Positions 57,352-64,000 of a stretch of DNA of 64,000 bases are shown here, in pieces. Within the stretch, counting starts at the first letter, position 1, and each line of letters begins with the position of its first letter. Origin of the DNA: Solanum dulcamara (Eukaryota; Streptophyta; Magnoliopsida; Solanales; Solanaceae); contig NC_077242.1 in assembly GCF_947179165.1 (NCBI RefSeq), positions 868,001 through 932,000 of the forward strand, in the 5' to 3' direction. Under the pieces are notes generated by a model. The model had not been told where the DNA came from. It saw only the letters and a list, made by a program, of their open reading frames with translations, and ran no database searches. The translations under genes were made by a program, and so were the position numbers.

Positions 57352-60300
57352 TCATTGATCAGCTGATGGATTTGTCAATAACTCAAGTGATTTTTTGAGG
57401 TAATCTACAGCGATAGAGACATCATCAAATGCCAGAGCCCCGACAGCAAACCTTGCAGCCTTGTGCGCTTCAGCTATTTTCTCCGGAGAGGGCTGGTAAT
57501 TGCTGTCGTATTCATATGTTTTCACAGGAGCAGCTGCAGTTTCTGATGCAGTTCCATTGCTGTATTGTGATGGATAGTTTACAGTGCTAGAGGCAGGCAA
57601 TGTGGAATACGAAGCATCAGCGCCTTGGTAGTGAGAAGGGTAATGTGATGGTACAGAAGGAAGACTGCTCTCAGCAAAGCTAGCATATGACTGGAAATTG
57701 GGGAATTGCGAAGGGTAAGGCTGCTGTGGGAAGTGAGACTGTGGTTCTTGCGCATAAGGTTGATGGTGATACGGCTGGGGGTAAGAAGAATTTTCAGATG
57801 CATTAAGGGATGGAGACTGCTGGAAATTATGAGAAGAATAGCCATCATGAGGAGGATACTCATCACCAGGATATGGAGGAGATGAAGGGGCATGTGAAGG
57901 AGTTGACTGTGTGGTGGCTGCCGGTGGTGATGGAGGGATGTGTGAAGGAGGTGTCTGTGTGGTGACTGACGGAGGTGGAGGGATGTGTAGATGAGGTGGT
58001 GGTGGGGTGGCTGCTGGAGGAGCAGGTCTATTTGCAGAATACTGTGCATTGTCATACATGTGATTGAACGACTCGGATTCTGGTGCAGATTTGATGACTG
58101 AATCAGTTCCACTAGGTTGAAGATCCTGCGATGAAGAAATGTGTTTCATACTTTTTTGATGAAGAAATGTGTTTCATAAAAAGGCATCAGGCAAATGCAA
58201 AGTTAAAGGAAGCTAATTACAGAAGAACAAAAGTGTAGGAGAACATTGTTCGTCCAAAAATACAATGTCTCAATCAAGAACTAAAGTGCTAATAAAATCC
58301 AAAAACTGTACTGAACTAAACATTAGCGTTAATAATAGCTTGCAATTATTATGTCTTCTGATGCTCTAGAAAGAAACTAATTGTTTCAAGCAAGAAATCT
58401 AAGCAATATAACAGCCACATGTTTAAAGCTCAAAACTCAATATTTTAAGGCATTAACAGGGAAACACACACTCACTAAGGTAAGAGCCCATCATCGTTCC
58501 TAACAGCAAGGAAATTTGAATGTCTACTTTAAGGCTTTCCTTCAAATGACAGTGTTATAAGATCTTTTAGATTACACTTCAAAAAGTAATGAAGTAGCCC
58601 CCCATCTGTCCCATTGTTTTCCTACCTACTTTCTGTTATAAGAAGCTCCAAAAAGAAAGGTCACATTCAAATTATCAATAAAGAAAGGTCTGTTTTCACA
58701 AATGCAACAATCAATCAGTGCAACGTATGACCATATGTGTTACTTGAGCAAGGTAGGGGTAAGGCTGTGTACACACCACCATCCCTCATCCCTCAGATTC
58801 TACTTGTGGGATTACACTGGTTATGTTGTTGGTGTTGTTGTAATGTATGACCATAACTACTCTGACTCCCAAAACTTTTCGAGATAGAATAATACACTAG
58901 GCAACAAATTATAACAAGCATGAAACCTACATATGTATCACTTTGTGCACTGGACAGCTCTGAAGTATCTCCTTCATCACCAGGAGGGCCTGGTACAGGC
59001 TTCCTTCCTTCTTTCAAAGCTTTCCTTATATCTGCTGCCTTCCAAGCTGCATACTTCTGCTTCTGCTCAAGCTGATCATAAATATTAGAGGTCAACCAAT
59101 CTGGCAAACAAAGCCTATATCACTAAAACATATTCTCTCACACATATAAAAGACATGTGACAATATAGATGAAAAGAAACTCACATCAGGCTGGAGTTCA
59201 CCAAACTGATTAAGGATCTCAAAGAAGATACTCGCAGCATAAAATGTCTTTGCTGTATTCCTGTTAAACGCAGTCAGTCATTGCAAAGAAAGTCATAGTC
59301 ATAAATAGACAAACAAGCTTCAATAGCGCTTAGCAAACAATATTACCAACTTCTTTTACACTTAATATCATCAATGAAATATGATGTCGACAATTAATGA
59401 GAGATCAGAAGACAGCCACCATATCAGTCTTTTCAACTAATTAACCGAAGAGGATGGGGGGAGGAGGTTGACAAAAGAATTCTAGAGACGAAGTTAAAGC
59501 TATCTAGTTGAAAGAGATCAAAACAAATGCTGGAGAAAACTGGAAAGCTAGTAGTAAACGTCCTAATCTTAACCATGTCTTGTTCCATCCAGCATGAAGA
59601 TGACACATTAAAACCAGATAAAGCAGCCAAGATGGCATCTAAAAAAACAGTGCAGTCAGTGAACTGTTATCAATGAAAAGATAGTACTACTGATTCCATA
59701 TAAGAAGAATGATGCAAGTGCAAAGCAAAAGTTGCATGTCACTCAATTGATAAAGTCCATACAAGTCAGCTCGCCCAGCTCGATCTTGTTTGTCTGCCTT
59801 CGCGAAAACATTCAAGGCAAATCCCTCCACATGAAAATGATCATCAGGCCCCAATTTCAATGACTTCTTATCCTGTAGAAAGAGGGAACAAAGATGACGC
59901 ACAAGAAGCCAAAAAGGGCATCCAATATAAACATCAAACAGCTCTCTAGCTACAAGCTCACAGAGTAATAACCATTCAGCCAAACTAGAAAATGTTTTGC
60001 TTCTAAAAGATTAGAGAGGCCGATTCAAGCAGAAGAATGTTAAACTAAAACACCAAGATTAGTTTATAAACAGAACAAATTCTTTTTGAAGTATATGAAA
60101 GTCGAGGATATGCTAGCCAAACAGTTTGCTTCTGCAAGATCAACATTGTCCAAGAAAGCCAAATAGTGTTAAACTAAAACACCAAGATAAATTTATAAAC
60201 CAACCAAATTTCTGTTTGCAGTACATGAAAAGAACGACACGCTACCCAAACAATTTGCATGTTTCTACTCTCTGACCGAAATTTATCATTTTGTCGTGAA

Positions 60301-61608
60301 TGACATAAGTTCTCAATGTTTAAATATCAATCAATCAACTATTCCTCAATCCCAAATTATTTTTATCCAGCTATATGAATCCCTCTGGCAGGAGTTTATC
60401 ATAGTTAAGACTATTTTTACACTAGCTATCAATATCTCCTCTATATTTGAGATCAACTATACTCTAGGAAGCTCAGATAGACAAAATTGTGCTCAATGTT
60501 CAATTGCAACAAAGAAATTCACATGCTAAATATTTTGTCAATATCTTACCAACCCCCCACCCCACCCACTCCCAACCATATTTTCTACAAGAAATATCTG
60601 GGTATTCAACTGACAAAGAAAAAAGAACAAAAAGTTAAGAGAAGTTCTCAATGTTTAAACATTAGTCAATCATCTAATCAACTATTCCTAAATTCGAAAT
60701 TACTTGGCGTCCAGCAATATGAATCCTCTTTCAGTATTTATTAGATAATTCCTCATTAGACTATTTTTACACTAGCTGTCAATATTTCCTCCAGATTTCA
60801 GCTCAACTATACTCTAGGAAGCTCAGGTAGACAGGTGTTATGCTCAGCAAAACTACAACAACAACAACAATAAACTCAGCATAATCCCACATGGAGTCAG
60901 GGGAGGGTAGTGTATACGCAGACCTTGCCCTACCTTGAGAAGGTACAAAGGCTGTTTCCGAATTCTAATAGAACCTCGGCTCAAATACAGATGAAGAAGA
61001 TGACAGTAGCAACAAGCACGAACAACAAGAAGAAACTACAATAATCAAGACTAACGAAACAACAAAAGGAAGGGAAGCTCAGCGTTGTTTAATTGAAAAG
61101 AAGAAATTCAAATACTAATCATTTCATGAATAAATATTTGGGTATTCAGCTCATGAAGAAAAAAAAGGATAAAAAATAACAAAAGAAGAAACCTTTTCAA
61201 GTTGATTTATAAGCGAAACAAGGATGGAATTAGTGGTCTTTGTACGCTCATTCTGAGGAATCTTCAATCCTCGCTCCATAGCATACAATCGACCTGCACA
61301 AAAAAATCATAATTTTTTTCAAATTAAGCAATTTTTAACCAAATTCAACATGATCAAGTCCCAATTAAACAACTTTTAACCAAATTTAACATGATCAAAG
61401 TCCAATTAAACAATTTTTAACCAAATTTAACATGATCAAAGTCCAAATTAGACAAATTTTAACCAAATTCAACATGATGAAAGGAAAATAGGGTTTAGGA
61501 GGAATAAAAGTTACAGTAGTAGGCGACGAGAGGTTCGTGTTTCTGCAACTCATCGGCGCGTTGAAGATAAGGTAAAAGAAGCTTTGCTGGTTCATTCTCC
61601 TTCGACAT
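57352..61608 (-). CDS. LIP5: LIP5/VTA1 homologue (ESCRT-III/SKD1 regulator)
   Basis: Six exons: 61608-61515, 61293-61193, 59872-59763, 59260-59185, 59071-58931, 58125-57352, giving 431 aa. LIP5 binds ESCRT-III tails through its N-terminal MIT-like half and stimulates the AAA-ATPase SKD1/VPS4 through its C-terminus, promoting multivesicular-body sorting in the cytosol and on endosomes. Seen: N-terminal Vta1 region (LLLPYLQRADELQKHEPLVA, RLYAMERGLKIP, ADKQDRAGRADLNTAKTFYA, ASIFFEILNQFGEL), then KYAAWKAADIRKALKEGRKP, a long Pro/Ser/Tyr/Gln-rich linker (residues of about 170-385) and the VTA1 C-terminal domain (PEKIAEAHKAARFAVGALAF, DVSIAVDYLKKSLELLTNP). The linker contains near-repeats of 'TPPSHIPPSPPAATTQ'. 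The minus-strand frame at 57579-58112 is only a shadow of this exon. Intron 1 has a minisatellite; intron 2 has several duplications. Confidence 0.95.
58742..58843 (+). repeat. TS-SINE/RTE-type 3' tail in LIP5 intron 5
   Basis: GAGCAAGGTAGGGGTAAGGC, 'tgtgtacacaccaccatccct', 'cttgtgggattacactggttatgttgttggtgttgttg': a well-preserved copy, antisense to the gene. Confidence 0.75.
60039..60265. repeat. Tandem duplication (2 x about 129 bp) in LIP5 intron 2
   Basis: TTAAACTAAAACACCAAGAT starts both copies (about 60040 and 60169), followed by 'tttataaac(a/c)', 'gtatatgaaa/gtacatgaaa' and 'caaacagtttgc/caaacaatttgc'. Moderately diverged. Confidence 0.7.
60296..60845. repeat. Segmental tandem duplication (about 345-bp spacing) in LIP5 intron 2
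   Basis: GTTCTCAATGTTTAAA..., GACTATTTTTACACTAGCT and CAACTATACTCTAGGAAGCT occur in the same order near 60309-60480 and 60644-60835. A third related piece (tatttgggtattcagctcatgaagaaa, about 61133) matches 'tatctgggtattcaactgacaaagaaa' at about 60595. Confidence 0.72.
60853..60963 (-). repeat. TS-SINE/RTE-type 3' tail in LIP5 intron 2 (sense to gene)
   Basis: ACAACAACAACAACAATAAA, 'cataatcccacatggagtcaggggagggtagtgtatacgcag', 'accttgccctaccttg', 'aaggctgtttccg': the reverse complement of the standard module with a TTG tail of five units. Confidence 0.78.
61328..61482. repeat. Minisatellite, about 4 x 50 bp, in LIP5 intron 1
   Basis: Unit: AATTTTTAACCAAATTCAAC then ATGATCAAAGTCC and AATTAAAC; copies begin at about 61329, 61371, 61409 and 61455 with a few substitutions. 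The last copy lies close to the exon 1 donor (61514). Confidence 0.82.
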
Positions 61609-62578
61609 CGCTACTTCTACAAGCTTCGATTTATGACAAGGTTTTCAAATAATTTTGGCTATGAAAACTTCAGTGCTTTTTTGGTTAACAATGACGTCAG
61701 GTTTTATATTGGTGCGACTTTATTGATATTTCTACGAAATTGCCCCTTCTCAAGTAAGGAAATTTATTTTCGTTTTATTGTATCTTCTTTTAGTTTCTAA
61801 TAATTTTGGTTAAACCAGTTAAAATTAATAACGGATACGTTATACGAATATTGTATCGAAATCAAAATTTTCAGTATTAGTATGGTATTTGTTACGCCCT
61901 TTTACAAATTATTATATTTAGTACCATAATCGAAATTTATAAGAATACCAAAACATCGAATATATATATAGTTACATACACAATTTATGTATGTATTATT
62001 ATAATACTAATAATTATATAAAATAGTTTTAGTACGAAACCAATTATTTAGACTTGAAATTTTAAGTATCCTATCTTGATTGATATGTTTTTTGTGTGTA
62101 ACTAATTCACAAAGGAAATTGCTTGGTTGTATTTTCTTTTTAATATTTATGTATAGAATATTAGTATGATATAATTAAAATGTTTCTTAGAAAAGTCGAA
62201 GTCATAATTTTTTATTTATGAGTATTTGTATGTCAAAATCAAACAAATTATTATTAACAATTTGCCATACTATAAAATATTAAATCATATTGAATTAATT
62301 AGGTATGATAATAATATAATACTGTTAAAAACCGAAAACCGAGAAGTTTTCAATATCATACCATGACCACGACCTACTTGTAACGCTACATTTTGGAATT
62401 GAACTTCCATTTCTCAGAATAGGCGCCAATATTTCGAGTAACTTTCTAATATAGCACAAACTATTAGGTCTCTACTCTCTGATAACTCACTGTCCACATA
62501 TTTATCCTACTACAGCTAGACTAGTAATGACAACAGAAGACAATGGTATATGAGTACACATCTCTCATTCAGCAGTTA
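61609..62578. other. Spacer between MAP65 stop and LIP5 start
   Basis: LIP5 leader and promoter on the left, MAP65 3'UTR on the right. The middle (about 61812-62375) is AT-rich and may be a decayed element (61860-61965 'gtatcgaaatcaaaattttc..'; 62325 'aaaaccgaaaaccgagaag'), but ends are unclear. No gene seen. Confidence 0.45.
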
Positions 62579-63584
62579 CTATGGGGTGCTAGGAATAGGC
62601 TCAGTTCCAGAAATGTGAGACGCTGCATCATCTTTGGTCATGGCAACATAGTTCACAGGAGCACTGAGTCTGGTGTCTCTCTTCCCATCTTTAGAAGTTG
62701 ACTTTGAACCGTTTTGGTGGGAATTAAGAGACAGTCTTCTGCTTGCCGGCCCATTGGCACTGCCATTTGCTCGTGGGCCTGTTATCTTCTTTGGACCAAG
62801 GGGTCGAGCAGGGCTTGGCGTTGATCCAAATACTTCTGGATCTTTGCTCATCTGCTCATGGAACTTCTTCTGGTCCTGCCATACACCAAAAGAAACATTT
62901 AGAGAAGGTCTTCAGTTAGTCATTCTTCCTATGACATTAAGCAAAAACTAATGCTAGGTCGAGCCTTGTTTCGCCAATTAACTTGATAAGAGGTGCTGGA
63001 CTTACCCTTAACCTTCTTTTCTCTTCTTCTCTATCGTGCCTGAGCATCATATATTCATCTAGCATGGCAAGTAGTGGAACACCATCATAAGTGAATGTGG
63101 TGTCTCGCTCTTGTTCCCATGCTCTAGTTTTTGCAACCAAAGAGTCCACAAGAGCTGCATAACCAAATTTTATATTCAGACTCGGCAACTAATATGCACT
63201 AATAAAATGGATCGAGCTTTGCATAGAAAGGCAATGTATCTTAAATTGTTGAACTGTCCGTCAAGCATATAAGAATCCTTAAGCTCCTTGAAATGGATAG
63301 CAAAACTAAGAAATGAAAGACACTAGATAGAGATCATTAAATAAATCCTTGGTACAACTGAAAACAAGTACTTGCATCGGCCCAGAGCCATATTATATGT
63401 TTGTAAGTCTCAACCTCAAAACATATCCAGTAGAGCCAACACTAATATCCACAATAATCAGTTTTAACAGTGATGCAACACTAATTCAGGATGTACCTGG
63501 AATTTTGTTGACCAATATCCGGGCCTTTTCAGCTCTCTTCAAATTCAAGTGTGCCCCTCTGCTTGCATTATACCGGTTGTCATC
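62579..63584 (-). CDS. MAP65-1: MAP65-1-type microtubule-associated protein, C-terminal three exons (partial)
   Basis: Exons 63584-63497, 63154-63006 and 62875-62579 join in phase to the last 178 residues; earlier exons lie beyond the right edge (63585-64000 is intron as far as I can tell). MAP65 proteins of the PRC1/Ase1 family are coiled-coil dimers that cross-link antiparallel microtubules in the interphase cortex, spindle midzone and phragmoplast. Seen: [20 protein letters not shown] and ARILVNKIP, then [20 protein letters not shown] and [19 protein letters not shown] with an acidic/basic helix, all in the conserved microtubule-binding region. The basic tail [19 protein letters not shown] and [14 protein letters not shown] follows, the kind of Ser-rich tail known to be phosphorylated by mitotic kinases in this family. 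The tail pattern fits MAP65-1/65-2 better than MAP65-3. The frame at 62937-63188 extends wrongly into intron. Confidence 0.93.
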
Positions 63585-64000
63585 CTGTTTCGACATAATT
63601 TATGACACGTTACCATCATAATTTCCAGGGAGACATACCTTTATGTTGATCTGATGAACTACAGGCATGAAAACCCAATTTTACCATTACTGTCAAACTC
63701 TCAATTACAAATGATGATGTGCAGGGGAAGAACCAAAATTGTTGTTTTGTGGCAGACTATTACAGCTTAGTGGCATATAATTGAATGTACCCCACACAAG
63801 TAAGCACTTTCATCATTGTTGTCAGCTAGATCTTATATCAAATGTGATGACCATAGTTTAATTCATATGCACTTACTGAAAATATGGAAGTAGAAAATCA
63901 GTATAGTTCAAGAGATTCCAATGCATCTCATTAGAATGCTTTACTAGCTTCTTGATCTGGATTTCTAGGAACTACATATTTTGAAGCATATCAATGATGA

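Noticed and set aside
57579..58112. 177-aa minus-strand frame rich in Leu, His and Pro
   Set aside because: Out-of-frame shadow of the LIP5 Pro-rich exon; the correct frame continues the VTA1 family sequence.
61328..61482. CRISPR-like array
   Set aside because: Head-to-tail units without unique spacers, AT-rich, in an intron of a plant gene: a minisatellite.

Overview
The window is nuclear DNA of a flowering plant, almost certainly a member of the Solanaceae. The genes are intron-rich with GT-AG (and a few GC-AG) splice sites, the intergenic DNA is AT-rich, and the proteins are plant-type (chloroplast FtsZ1, a SABATH methyltransferase, MAP65). The repeats point the same way: RTE LINE and TS-SINE tails ending in TTG repeats, and several families of short inverted-repeat elements that I recognise from tomato, potato and tobacco. 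I cannot name the species from sequence alone. There are no prokaryotic features, no CRISPR array and no tRNA or rRNA gene that I can support.

Layout. 1-612 (+): 3' end of a wax-synthase-like MBOAT acyltransferase, cut by the window edge. 2254-7196 (+): plastid-division GTPase FtsZ1, 6 exons. 8117-12657 (-): TFIID subunit TAF6, 12 exons, convergent with FtsZ1. 13646-16809 (-): vacuolar/endosomal Qc-SNARE of the SYP51/52 group, 5 coding exons plus a 5'UTR intron. 20961-28026 (+): catalytic subunit of protein phosphatase 4 (PPX), 8 exons. 29564-34199 (+): BPI/LBP-family lipid-binding protein, 6 exons. 35529-41146 (+): PHD-finger plus BAH-type chromatin protein, 6 exons. 41147-50426: about 9.3 kb without a gene, full of MITEs and simple repeats. 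50427-53083 (+): IAA carboxyl methyltransferase IAMT1, 4 exons. 55885-56346 (-): single-exon plant protein of unknown function. 57352-61608 (-): ESCRT regulator LIP5/VTA1, 6 exons. 62579-63584 (-): last three exons of a MAP65-1-type microtubule bundler, running off the right edge.

I assembled exon structures by hand so that reading phase is kept across every junction. The finished proteins have lengths matching their families: FtsZ1 419 aa, TAF6 546 aa, SYP51 233 aa, PP4 305 aa, BPI-like 488 aa, PHD/BAH 829 aa, IAMT1 390 aa, LIP5 431 aa. The genes do not form a pathway. They are ordinary neighbours in a gene-rich euchromatic stretch.

The most interesting signals are: two non-canonical GC-AG introns (FtsZ1 intron 3, SYP51 intron 2); three young-looking hAT-type MITEs with perfect or near-perfect 8-bp target duplications; an RTE LINE 3' end whose TTG-tailed terminus recurs at least five more times as SINE-like tails; a tandemly duplicated tRNA-like module inside FtsZ1 intron 1; layered tandem duplications in LIP5 introns; a possible organelle-derived block after IAMT1; and the uncharacterised small protein at 55885-56346. 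I found nothing that I can honestly call a new multi-gene system.
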